From Fidelibacterota bacterium 408169 (lineage in GTDB: Bacteria > Fidelibacterota > Marinisomatia > Marinisomatales > TCS55), in contig NNSG01000002.1 of the NCBI GenBank assembly GCA_002256485.1, positions 248,001 through 312,000 of the forward strand: DNA of 64,000 bases. Direction: 5' to 3'. The notes under the pieces are model-generated. The model saw only the letters and a list, made by a program, of their open reading frames with translations. It did no database searches and was not told where the DNA came from. Both the position numbers and the translations under genes were made by a program. Below, piece by piece: positions 21,672 through 29,719 of the stretch; within the stretch, counting starts at the first letter, position 1, and every line of letters starts with the position of its first letter.

Positions 21672-24623
21672 TTAAAAAGGATTTACCAACGTTAGTCGAA
21701 AATAATTAATCGGAATTTTCTCATCTTGCCACCGGTTAAAATCCTGGGCAGTTCCATAAGCTATGAGAAAACCCAACACATTTACACGCAGTTCATAACC
21801 GCCGGTGAATAGCCAATCCTCTTTTTCTTTATCCGAAAACCAGACATTTCCAAAATCTAAAAATGCAGCAACTGATGCCTGTGCAGACCCAACTCGTGAT
21901 TCAAGTGTTCCAAAAACCAGCCGATCACCCAACCGCCAGTCATTCCAGCCCCGCAAATGAACAACCTCATCCGTACCTAAAACATTGTTACCACCTATAT
22001 AGATTGGTGTATCATTCGTAATCGCCGGCATATCTTGGGGCGGTGGTTTATCACCCAACATGGTTACTGATTTTATTCGGCCGAATAGAACAAAAGGACT
22101 TTTCTTATGAGGTAGAAAATTGATAAAGGCATCGGTTGTAATCCGTGTATAATCAAAATCTCCGAACAAACTGGAATTTGAATGATCTATTAATAATTGA
22201 AATCCATGTCCTTGTTTGGGTATCATAAAATTTTGCTTATGAGGCCTTCGATCCAGAAATGTATAGGATAAACTTATTAATCCTTCCTTCCCGGAAACAG
22301 GCATGGGTAAATAACGGGTTGTATCCAACGAAATATATTCATCCGTAACAGGATCAATGTCCCGGATAACAATTGCATCCCTGTCTGTGAATTTTAATCC
22401 TGCTTCAAACGAATGATTGGAAGACATGTTATTACCTGTGTTATATGGTAAAATTGTATTCAATGCAAGACTGGTATTTTCTTCGAGCAAGCCCCATTTT
22501 GAACGGTCGTAAGGTCTGGCTAACACATCTAATTCTGAAGCAAACGTAACAAACCACATGGGACCACCCATTGCATTAACATATTGCAGCAGCATGCGGT
22601 GAGTACCGTTTTCCGTAAAATCAACAAGTCCAAGCCCAAAAAAAATATGTCGGCTCATGGCATCCGCCCATTGAGTTATACCAAGTATCTCGTAACCCAA
22701 TGGTAACACTAATGTTGTCATATGTTTAATCCCAAGCAAGGGTGTATAATCATGTGTTTCTACAATATTCACATCTTTCTTTGGATGTATATCCTCCAGC
22801 AAAACCTCGGGCCCGGCACTGCGCCAATCGGTGTAATGATCTCTTAAAATAAGTTCTTTTGTCGTTATATCACGATGAGGATTCACATTTACTATTCGTA
22901 CCGTATCTACGTCTGGAAGAGTCCTTGCCATAATCGTACTGTCTACAGGCGACCATTGTGCAGCCCAAACAGCATCGCCCACATCGGACACTTGTTTCGA
23001 TTCGCCGGTAGCAATATTCACTGTATGAATATTGGGCGTTGAACCGGCATGAGACGTATAGGAAACAAAGTCCCCGCCGGGGTGCCACACAGGATTATAG
23101 TCCGCTGCAGGATTATCCGTCAATTGACTGACCTCCCCGCTTGCCAAGTCCAAAATGTGCAAATCCAAGTTGGCTTGTTGATCTGCCATGGCAAATACAA
23201 TGGAATTCCCATCAGGAGAAAAGTGGGGGTTAACGATCTGGGTGTCATAATCGTATTGAGTAATCTGCTGCTGGTCCGTTCCGTCTGAATTCATGAGAAA
23301 TAGGTTCGCCACACTGTTTTCATGGGTTACATATACAATTTGATTTCCATCGGGAGACCAATCGGGATATGTTGCTCGTTTAGAATGAGTTAACCATGTT
23401 GATTCTTCTTTATCGAGGTCATAAACCTTTATATCATTTATCATGGACTGATATTCACCAAAATGGTATTTTGCATACGCTAGTTTGCGGCCATCAGGTG
23501 ACCAATTTAAATATGCATGAAACTTTCCATAATCCACTTCATTTTTATCCCAGATGACTATGGGCTTGGGCTTTTTCTTCTTTTTTTCCTCTTTTTTGTC
23601 CTTGCCGAATAATTTTGCAATAAATCCAGGTTCTTTATCCTTTTCCTTTTCCAGCGCTTCTTGCCTTTTTTCCCGCTGTTTACGCTCTTTGGTTGTATCT
23701 CGTTGCAGAACATATAAGGACATGTCCCTTTGACCTTCATCATCTAATCCTGAAATGGCTATCTGTGTGCTATCTTGATGAAATGAAAAACCGGCTACTT
23801 TTTTCACCGGAAGGGTGACCACTTTACCAATTTCTTCGATTGCTTCCTTCTGTGCGCGATAGCCATAATAATAAGTATTCATATGGCGACGCCAGTCTTC
23901 ATTGAACTGATTGACGGTGATACCGGTATGTTTTTTGAACGCATTCTCAAAATTAAATAGACCAAATGTAGTTCGTTCAGATAATGTATTAACGATTGTT
24001 GAATCGCCGAACCGGTCAGACCAATAAAGGAGTTTGGAATAACCATCGTGATGGGGATCCATTTCATCCATTTTATTTTTAAGGATGTGGAATTTATGAT
24101 TCAACTCCGATCGATAGGGGCGCCAGCGTTCCGTTTCATATTCTGCCAAACCTTCCACCACCCAACCAGGGATTTTTGACAATAAAAATGACCAAGGCTC
24201 AGGCATCCATGTTTTGACTTTATGAAAAAAGACAATATGTTGGAGTTCATGGGACAACACTTGGTAGAGCCATTTTTCATCCTCCAGCCAGATGGCGGCA
24301 TCATTCTGATCCACCCAAATAAAGGTCGTATACGTCCACAAAGCAAAACCATTCATTATCTCATCTTCCGTTGTAAAAATGATATCAATTATGGGGATGC
24401 TTTCCATGTCCAATTGTTTTAACAGTGTTGGTCGAACTTGTTCTGCCATGGAAGCACCTTCAAGAGCAATGTCCTCAATCCCCTGGTGATGATGGATGCG
24501 AAAATGTTCTGTTTCGATGGTGGTCCAATCCAATTCGCCGTGGGTTCTGCCCGTCCATTGCCATGTTTGCGCCCAGCTAAAAGATAGAATAAAAAGTAAT
24601 GCTATTCGGTGTGTTATTTTCAT
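21672..24623 (-). CDS. zinc-peptidase / TolB-propeller / outer-membrane barrel fusion
   Basis: A 983-residue exported protein with three parts. Residues 20 to about 280 carry a gluzincin-type peptidase site, H125-ELQ-H129 with EGLAE (157-161), like the peptidase MA-type domain. Residues about 260-600 contain WSPDG, FSPDG and WHPGG repeats of a TolB-type beta-propeller, interrupted by a Lys/Glu-rich linker (about 300-350). The C-terminal 350 residues resemble a bacterial surface antigen barrel and end in LTLVNPF, a typical outer-membrane C-terminal signature. It is probably anchored in the outer membrane with the peptidase exposed. Substrate unknown. Confidence 0.8.
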   Translation of the reverse strand: MKITHRIALLFILSFSWAQTWQWTGRTHGELDWTTIETEHFRIHHHQGIEDIALEGASMAEQVRPTLLKQLDMESIPIIDIIFTTEDEIMNGFALWTYTTFIWVDQNDAAIWLEDEKWLYQVLSHELQHIVFFHKVKTWMPEPWSFLLSKIPGWVVEGLAEYETERWRPYRSELNHKFHILKNKMDEMDPHHDGYSKLLYWSDRFGDSTIVNTLSERTTFGLFNFENAFKKHTGITVNQFNEDWRRHMNTYYYGYRAQKEAIEEIGKVVTLPVKKVAGFSFHQDSTQIAISGLDDEGQRDMSLYVLQRDTTKERKQREKRQEALEKEKDKEPGFIAKLFGKDKKEEKKKKKPKPIVIWDKNEVDYGKFHAYLNWSPDGRKLAYAKYHFGEYQSMINDIKVYDLDKEESTWLTHSKRATYPDWSPDGNQIVYVTHENSVANLFLMNSDGTDQQQITQYDYDTQIVNPHFSPDGNSIVFAMADQQANLDLHILDLASGEVSQLTDNPAADYNPVWHPGGDFVSYTSHAGSTPNIHTVNIATGESKQVSDVGDAVWAAQWSPVDSTIMARTLPDVDTVRIVNVNPHRDITTKELILRDHYTDWRSAGPEVLLEDIHPKKDVNIVETHDYTPLLGIKHMTTLVLPLGYEILGITQWADAMSRHIFFGLGLVDFTENGTHRMLLQYVNAMGGPMWFVTFASELDVLARPYDRSKWGLLEENTSLALNTILPYNTGNNMSSNHSFEAGLKFTDRDAIVIRDIDPVTDEYISLDTTRYLPMPVSGKEGLISLSYTFLDRRPHKQNFMIPKQGHGFQLLIDHSNSSLFGDFDYTRITTDAFINFLPHKKSPFVLFGRIKSVTMLGDKPPPQDMPAITNDTPIYIGGNNVLGTDEVVHLRGWNDWRLGDRLVFGTLESRVGSAQASVAAFLDFGNVWFSDKEKEDWLFTGGYELRVNVLGFLIAYGTAQDFNRWQDEKIPINYFRLTLVNPF

Positions 24624-24759
24624 TAAGTGTTTTTCCTTATTTCGATAATTAAATTCTATTTAGGACAAAGATGGGCAAGTTAGGTTGTCAAAAAATTGTA
24701 ATAAGTGATTAATGTTCCATTGACAGTTTGGTATCATTCATAAACAATTTAACTTTAAA

Positions 24760-25389
24760 TCATGTGCGTAATTTAATTCCATTTTCAGCAAGTTCTATTG
24801 ATGTACTTTCATGATTATTGTAGAGAATTGTTTTAAACCCCAGTTTCTCTGCCTGTTCAACATTTACTTCAACATCATCAATTAATATCGATTCTTCCGG
24901 CTTTGCACCTGCTAACTCCAACACTTTTAGAAAAATTTCTGCATTTGGTTTCCTGCAGCCAAGATCAAATGAATAAAATGCATGAGTGACATTTTCTTGA
25001 AAACTGAATCGACTCTTCACTTCATGCTTAATGTGCCGGGGATTGGTATTGGATAGCAGATAAACATTATATGATTGTATTAACAGAGGAAGTAGTTCTA
25101 CTGTTTCTGTTTCTGCTACAATCAGTTTAGTCCAGCCCCGCCAGAAATCATCTTCTTTCAGGCAGTTAGGTTGGGGAAGACTGTCTTTCACTGCCCGGAA
25201 AAATTCATGATCGGTTAATTTGCCTATTTCGTATTGCTCATGAATTTCATGGGGGAAATGATCTTTGAGATCATCAATTGACAGATCGGTACAATCGCTC
25301 CAATATTGTAATGACCTCACATGGTCGATTTCCAGCAATACGCCGCCGATGTCAAAGAAGATATGTTTGATTATTCCATTTTTTACCAT
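24760..25389 (-). CDS. HAD-family hydrolase (YihX-like)
   Basis: A 209-residue haloacid-dehalogenase superfamily hydrolase, probably acting on a small phosphorylated metabolite. Motif I is FFDIGGVL with nucleophile D13; the second Asp of the usual DxD is Gly, as in the YihX (alpha-D-glucose-1-phosphatase) branch. Motif II is LLSNTNP, motif III the Lys in CRKPNAEIF, and motif IV LIDDVEVNV. The helical cap follows motif I (type C1). The ORF overlaps the AlkA-like gene by 7 bp. Specificity cannot be read from sequence. Confidence 0.88.
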   Translation of the reverse strand: MVKNGIIKHIFFDIGGVLLEIDHVRSLQYWSDCTDLSIDDLKDHFPHEIHEQYEIGKLTDHEFFRAVKDSLPQPNCLKEDDFWRGWTKLIVAETETVELLPLLIQSYNVYLLSNTNPRHIKHEVKSRFSFQENVTHAFYSFDLGCRKPNAEIFLKVLELAGAKPEESILIDDVEVNVEQAEKLGFKTILYNNHESTSIELAENGIKLRT

Positions 25390-25994
25390 TCAAAGGGTCC
25401 TTCTACCAAGCGCCACATATACCAAGATGCCAACGTGCGAAACGGTCGCCAGGGCTCGGCTGTCTTGAGCATGAATTCTTTTAGGGGTAGTTTATCCAGT
25501 TTGCAATAAAGCATCATTCCTTTTTGAATTCCCAAATCAGTAACCGGCAAAATGTCCGGTCGCTGCAATGTAAACATGAGGAACATTTCTGCTGTCCAAG
25601 GTCCTACACCTTTGATGGCAGTGAGGCAGCCAAACACATCTTCGTCACCTAACTCATCCAGATTATTTGGAATTGAACCGTTGGAAAATGCCTCCGCAAT
25701 ATTGTGGACATAAGATGCTTTTTGGTTGGACAAACCGACAGAGCGAAGTTCTTCATGCTTTTTATTTAAAACGTTTTGAGGTGTGGGGTATGTATTGCCT
25801 TCAAATAAATTTTTAAATCGTTCATAAATAGTGGAGGCTGCTTTTCCGCTTAATTGCTGGTAGACTATGGCTCTAACCAATGCTTCAAAATAATTTGATT
25901 CCTTGCGAAATCCCGGCTTTTCAAATTCGTTTATCAGACGAGCCATTTTCTTGTCCGCTTTTTTTAAATAATTTAAACCTTTATCAATATTCAT
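25383..25994 (-). CDS. AlkA-like DNA-3-methyladenine glycosylase II
   Basis: Removes alkylated bases from DNA. I start at the ATG at 25994, which overlaps the upstream methyltransferase stop by 4 bp (ATGA); the in-frame GTG at 26003 is less likely. The 203-residue product has the helix-hairpin-helix motif (LTAIKGVGPWTAEMFLMF), the ALVRAIVYQQLSGKAA helix and the catalytic Asp in PVTDLGIQKG. It lacks the N-terminal domain of E. coli AlkA, as is common in short bacterial and archaeal relatives. Confidence 0.9.
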   Translation of the reverse strand: MNIDKGLNYLKKADKKMARLINEFEKPGFRKESNYFEALVRAIVYQQLSGKAASTIYERFKNLFEGNTYPTPQNVLNKKHEELRSVGLSNQKASYVHNIAEAFSNGSIPNNLDELGDEDVFGCLTAIKGVGPWTAEMFLMFTLQRPDILPVTDLGIQKGMMLYCKLDKLPLKEFMLKTAEPWRPFRTLASWYMWRLVEGPFEW

Positions 25995-26731
25995 TTTCCG
26001 CACACGTATATCTGTAATTGACTTTCGGAGCTTAATGGAGTTTTTTCATAATCGCTGTATTTTCCCCTGATTACTAAACCAGCGTCTGTTAATAATCTGT
26101 CCATTGTATCAGGAAAAATCATGTGCATATCAAAACTAAATAATTCAGGCTCATCTTTGCCTTCATAATTGAAATACCATTGAATGTGGTTGATCTGGGT
26201 TTCATTATCATATTCGTTTATTTCACTCACAATACAATGATCTCTACCTGGCATATCAAATTCCATAACATAATATCTTTGTTTATCTCTATATAGAAAA
26301 AGAGGATCGGGAATAAAAGTATCGATCAAAAAGGTACCATCATTCGTTAAATGTTTTTTAACGCTCTGGAAAAATGACAAGACATCTCTTTCATTCATTA
26401 AATGAAAAATGGAATTGAAACCGATGAAAATGAATTGGAACTTTTGATCAAGTTCAAAACTTCGCATATCACCTTCTAACATTGTTGCATTTTCACCAAA
26501 TTGCGCTAATTTATTTTTTGCATACTTAACAAAAGCTGGGCTGGATTCAATTCCGGTATAGGCATGACCTTGTTTCAAAATAGGCAATGCCAACCGTCCT
26601 GTTCCGGCACCAAGTTCGAGTACGGGACCACCGAATTCATCAGCTGCATTGGCAATAAATTCTATATCATTCGTTTTCCATGTGTTTGCTGCATCATAGA
26701 GCCTTGGATCGGAATAAATATCTTTAATCAA
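25991..26731 (-). CDS. class I SAM-dependent methyltransferase
   Basis: A 246-residue methyltransferase with SAM motif I VLELGAGTGRLALPIL (about 36-51), acidic motif II EGDMRSFEL, and FIFIGFNSIFHLM as motif IV, matching the 'methyltransf_25' type. The substrate is not evident. It is first in an operon with the AlkA-like glycosylase and the HAD hydrolase, all linked by short overlaps; no functional link is obvious. Confidence 0.85.
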   Translation of the reverse strand: MIKDIYSDPRLYDAANTWKTNDIEFIANAADEFGGPVLELGAGTGRLALPILKQGHAYTGIESSPAFVKYAKNKLAQFGENATMLEGDMRSFELDQKFQFIFIGFNSIFHLMNERDVLSFFQSVKKHLTNDGTFLIDTFIPDPLFLYRDKQRYYVMEFDMPGRDHCIVSEINEYDNETQINHIQWYFNYEGKDEPELFSFDMHMIFPDTMDRLLTDAGLVIRGKYSDYEKTPLSSESQLQIYVCGK

Positions 26732-26840
26732 AATTGTCTTCTTGGTTCTTTCTATAATATAACCAATAGATAATTTTAATATGTAATACTTTAAGCATAT
26801 TTATTTTTTGTTTACCCTGTTCTTTCATTTTGTCTCCTTG

Positions 26841-26969
26841 GGAAATTTTATCTAATAAATCGAGGTGGAGTAAAGGATTAGAATGATTTAGTGTTTGAAT
26901 CCCCGATGAACATCGGGGATAAGTTTTAAATCATTCCCTGAACGACACCGCAGATAGATAAAATTTTCC
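26841..26969. repeat. nested palindromic repeat, possible MITE-like element
   Basis: Three concentric pairs can be read. Outermost, GGGAAATTTTATCT (26841-26854) pairs with AGATAAAATTTTCC (26956-26969), with one mismatch. Inside, GAATGATTTA (26881-26890) pairs with TAAATCATTC (26927-26936). Innermost, ATCCCCGAT (26899-26907) pairs with ATCGGGGAT (26912-26920). This could fold as a long cruciform or stem of about 130 nt. It encodes nothing; a palindromic repeat or dead miniature transposon is possible. Confidence 0.65.
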
Positions 26970-26994
26970 ACAGCGACTGTTTCTTTTGTAGCTG

Positions 26995-27015
26995 TTTTCT
27001 TTGCGTCAAAGAAAA
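26995..27015 (-). terminator. hairpin downstream of M24 peptidase gene
   Basis: A perfect 9-bp stem TTTTCTTTG / CAAAGAAAA with the 3-nt loop CGT, about 52 bp beyond the stop of the peptidase gene. The stem is AT-rich; its own arm gives a short T run in the leftward direction. Termination is plausible but weakly supported. Confidence 0.4.
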
Positions 27016-27066
27016 GAGCGATGTTGAATTATAAGATCAGGGTTTAAACCTTCTTTCATTAAATCG

Positions 27067-28149
27067 TTAGGTAAGCACCACCAATTCCTTGGTGGTTTTA
27101 TTTAACACCTCACAGCTGTCTTCATTAATAATTACATCATCTTCAATACGCACTCCGCCCCAGCCTGCTAAATATATTCCCGGTTCAATCGTGACAACAT
27201 TATTCGTTTCCAGCGTTTGTGTGCTTAATTGACTCAATCGAGGTTCTGTATGAATTTCCAACCCAAGTCCATGACCTGTTCCATGGTTGAAATATTCACC
27301 ATAACCTTTTTCAGTTATATAGTCCCGGGTGATGTTATCCACTTCCTTACATTTCATTCCCGCTTTGGCTGCATCGCATCCCGCCTGCTGAGCGTCTTTA
27401 ACAGTATTATATATTTCACGGTGTTTATCCGATGCTTCTCCCACCACTGGAGTTCGTGTCATATCTGCATGATATCCCGCATATTTCGCTGCAGCATCGA
27501 TGACAATAAAGTCTCCTTTTTCAAAGGGCCTATCTCCCGGTACCGCATGGGGTAATGCACTATTCGAACCGCCTGCAACAATGGGAGAATACGCCTCACC
27601 ATCGCTTTCCTGGCGATATCGTGTAACCAGTTGAATTGCTACTTCCTTTTCAGTTGTACCAATTTTGAGCATAGGTATAATTTCTTCATAAATGGCATCT
27701 GTAATTTCCACAGCTGTTCTAATTGCATCCAGCTCTGATTGATCTTTTACTGCTTGGAGGTTTTCCATAAGCATAGATGTGGATTCCCAATTAACATTTG
27801 AAAATGTGCCCTGCATTGCTTTGAATTGACTTACACTTGTATGATCACCTTCAAACCCTAGCGTTAATCCATTTGGTATCAAATTATTTTTGTCTAATAT
27901 GGAAATATGTGTACCAAAATCAATAAATCGATCTAATCCCTTCACTTGATCTTTAGACTGTACATCGTAACGTCCATCAGAAATAAAGTATGAACCATCA
28001 GTTGTAATTAGGCAGGAAGCTGCAGATCCGGAAAACCCACATAAATAACGGATGCTTGTTAGGTTTGTAAGCAGAATGCCATCCACACCCATTTCAGCCA
28101 GTTTATTCTTTAAATTACTTTGTCGCTTGGTAAATATGTGTTCATTCAT
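27067..28149 (-). CDS. M24-family Xaa-Pro aminopeptidase
   Basis: A 360-residue creatinase-fold metallopeptidase that removes N-terminal residues before proline or cleaves Xaa-Pro dipeptides. The N-terminal domain (about 1-130) is followed by the pita-bread domain. All five metal ligands are visible: Asp in VIDAAAKY and HADMTRT, His in GTGHGLGLEIH, Glu in TIEPGIYL and Glu in GVRIEDDVII. It lies just 1 bp downstream of the TPR protein gene, so it belongs to the same leftward unit. Confidence 0.93.
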   Translation of the reverse strand: MNEHIFTKRQSNLKNKLAEMGVDGILLTNLTSIRYLCGFSGSAASCLITTDGSYFISDGRYDVQSKDQVKGLDRFIDFGTHISILDKNNLIPNGLTLGFEGDHTSVSQFKAMQGTFSNVNWESTSMLMENLQAVKDQSELDAIRTAVEITDAIYEEIIPMLKIGTTEKEVAIQLVTRYRQESDGEAYSPIVAGGSNSALPHAVPGDRPFEKGDFIVIDAAAKYAGYHADMTRTPVVGEASDKHREIYNTVKDAQQAGCDAAKAGMKCKEVDNITRDYITEKGYGEYFNHGTGHGLGLEIHTEPRLSQLSTQTLETNNVVTIEPGIYLAGWGGVRIEDDVIINEDSCEVLNKTTKELVVLT

Positions 28150-28150
28150 A

Positions 28151-28786
28151 TTATTCTTTTAACATTTCTAAAATTTCTTGTTTTTCACTTTTAATGCGTT
28201 TTTTATCTGCACCTTTTTTCTCTAATATATCCAAAACAGTTAACGCTTGATAGTGAAGACCTTGATTGCGCAAAACTGTAACCATTGTAAATGTCGCCAA
28301 CCTGGGGCTTATTTCTATACTATCAAATTGTTTTTGGGGATTTACTTTTTTAACCTTTTTCTTTTTTGTTCTTTGGAGTGGTTTTTTTGCTGTTTTTTTC
28401 CCCACCCAATCATGAGCTGTTTTGTTGCTCGGATCCCATTTCAATATTTGCTGCCATGTTTTATAAAGGATGGTTTCCGAACGATCTAATTCAGTTTGTA
28501 TTTCAGCCAAATTTGTAGCTGCTTGTAAATGTATTGTTCCATTTTTTAATACAGATTTAAAGGATTGTTCAGCTTTCTTGAGTTCCCCATCTATCCGATC
28601 TGTTTTACCCAAAATAAAGAGTCCATCTGCATTCTCCGGATGGTATTCCAAACCAATCTCACAAACTTTTCGAGCACGGTCCAAATCACCATCTTTAAAA
28701 TAATGTTCTGCTAGGACAGAAAATAAATGAGTTTCAAAATTATCAGCAAAATGAAGCTCCATGGCTGTACGGCTGGATAAATCCAT
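28151..28786 (-). CDS. TPR-repeat protein
   Basis: A 211-residue protein with two or three tetratricopeptide repeats (about 15-105; for example HYFKDGDLDRARKVCEIGLEYHPENA), then a Lys-rich linker (KKTAKKPLQRTKKKKVKK) and a helical end. I start at the ATG at 28786, 2 bp after the stop of the upstream gene; a further upstream start at 28813 would overlap it. No signal peptide. Likely a scaffold; partner unknown. Confidence 0.75.
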   Translation of the reverse strand: MDLSSRTAMELHFADNFETHLFSVLAEHYFKDGDLDRARKVCEIGLEYHPENADGLFILGKTDRIDGELKKAEQSFKSVLKNGTIHLQAATNLAEIQTELDRSETILYKTWQQILKWDPSNKTAHDWVGKKTAKKPLQRTKKKKVKKVNPQKQFDSIEISPRLATFTMVTVLRNQGLHYQALTVLDILEKKGADKKRIKSEKQEILEMLKE

Positions 28787-28788
28787 AT

Positions 28789-29193
28789 TTAGCGACGATT
28801 GGTCTGGACCCAATCTGAAATATAATCGATAGTTTCCTGAACAGGCGTACCGGGACCAAATAATTTACCTACTCCCACACTGGCCAATGCTGTCATATCT
28901 TTTTCAGGAATAATGCCGCCTCCTGTGAGGAGTACATCATCTAATCCTTTTTCCTTCATTAATTCCATCACTTTAGTAAAGATAGTCATATGAGCATTAT
29001 TCAGGCTGGATAGGGCAATAACATCCGCATCCTCCTGGAGAGCTGCTGATACGATCATTTCCGGTGTCTGGCGTAATCCAAGATAAATCACTTCCATACC
29101 GGTATCTCGATAAGCCGACGCCAAAACCTTGATCCCGCGATCGTGACCATCCAGTCCTGGTTTAGCCATTAATATTCTGATTTTTCGTTTCAT
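28789..29193 (-). CDS. cobalamin-binding methylmalonyl-CoA mutase small-subunit-like protein
   Basis: A 134-residue stand-alone B12-binding domain of the methylmalonyl-CoA mutase C-terminal type. The D-x-H-x2-G motif that places His below the cobalt is DGHDRG (H17), with LSSLNNAHM and the [12 protein letters not shown] loop that hold the nucleotide tail. In bacteria such proteins pair with a separate large subunit; none is in this window, so it must work in trans. The gene precedes the TPR gene by 2 bp. Confidence 0.93.
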   Translation of the reverse strand: MKRKIRILMAKPGLDGHDRGIKVLASAYRDTGMEVIYLGLRQTPEMIVSAALQEDADVIALSSLNNAHMTIFTKVMELMKEKGLDDVLLTGGGIIPEKDMTALASVGVGKLFGPGTPVQETIDYISDWVQTNRR

Positions 29194-29266
29194 AGTCTTT
29201 ATCTCGTTATCTGGAAAATTACAACTCTATTAGTGTTGGTTTCAGCCAAATTCCGATTTTAGATTT

Positions 29267-29719
29267 TTACAAATTAGTTTTTTTACTATCCAATACAATC
29301 GTAACAGGACCCTCGTTCTGGATATTCACTTTCATCATGGCACCAAATTCTCCCGATTGGATTGGAACGCCTTGATTTCTCAACTTTTTCATAAAATCTT
29401 CATAGAATGCATTAGCCTTTTCCGGTGGAGCTGCGTGAATAAAACTCGGCCGGCGGCCTTTTTGTGTTTCCGCGCATAATGTAAATTGGCTTATCACCAA
29501 GGCCGATCCGTGTACATCTTTAACAGATAAATTCATTTTACAATTTTCATCATTGAAAATTCGTAAGGAGGAAATTTTGTTTACCAGATAATCAGTATCA
29601 TTTTCTTCATCATTACCCATTACACCCAATAAGATGACAAGTCCTTGATCAATGTGTCCAACGACATTATTTTCAATCGTTACGTTTGCGGATGTTACTC
29701 GTTGTATAACGGCGATCAA
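29267..29719 (-). CDS. dtd: D-aminoacyl-tRNA deacylase
   Basis: Hydrolyses D-aminoacyl-tRNA and mischarged glycyl-tRNA. The 150-residue length is normal. Landmarks are the N-terminal IAVIQRVTSANVTIE, the active-site SQFTLCAET with the adjacent KGRRPSF segment, and the cross-subunit Gly-cisPro motif in NEGPVTIVLD. It overlaps the dnaE stop region by 4 bp, placing it downstream of dnaE in the same transcript. Confidence 0.95.
   Translation of the reverse strand: MIAVIQRVTSANVTIENNVVGHIDQGLVILLGVMGNDEENDTDYLVNKISSLRIFNDENCKMNLSVKDVHGSALVISQFTLCAETQKGRRPSFIHAAPPEKANAFYEDFMKKLRNQGVPIQSGEFGAMMKVNIQNEGPVTIVLDSKKTNL

Larger units (their letters stand above)
26732..27066. other. 335-bp non-coding stretch with nested inverted repeats
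   Basis: No plausible gene lies here. It holds a nested palindromic element at 26841-26969 (listed separately) and a small hairpin TTTTCTTTG-CGT-CAAAGAAAA at 26995-27015, which may terminate the M24 peptidase transcript read leftward. The remaining sequence is AT-rich with no further structure that I can see. Confidence 0.6.
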
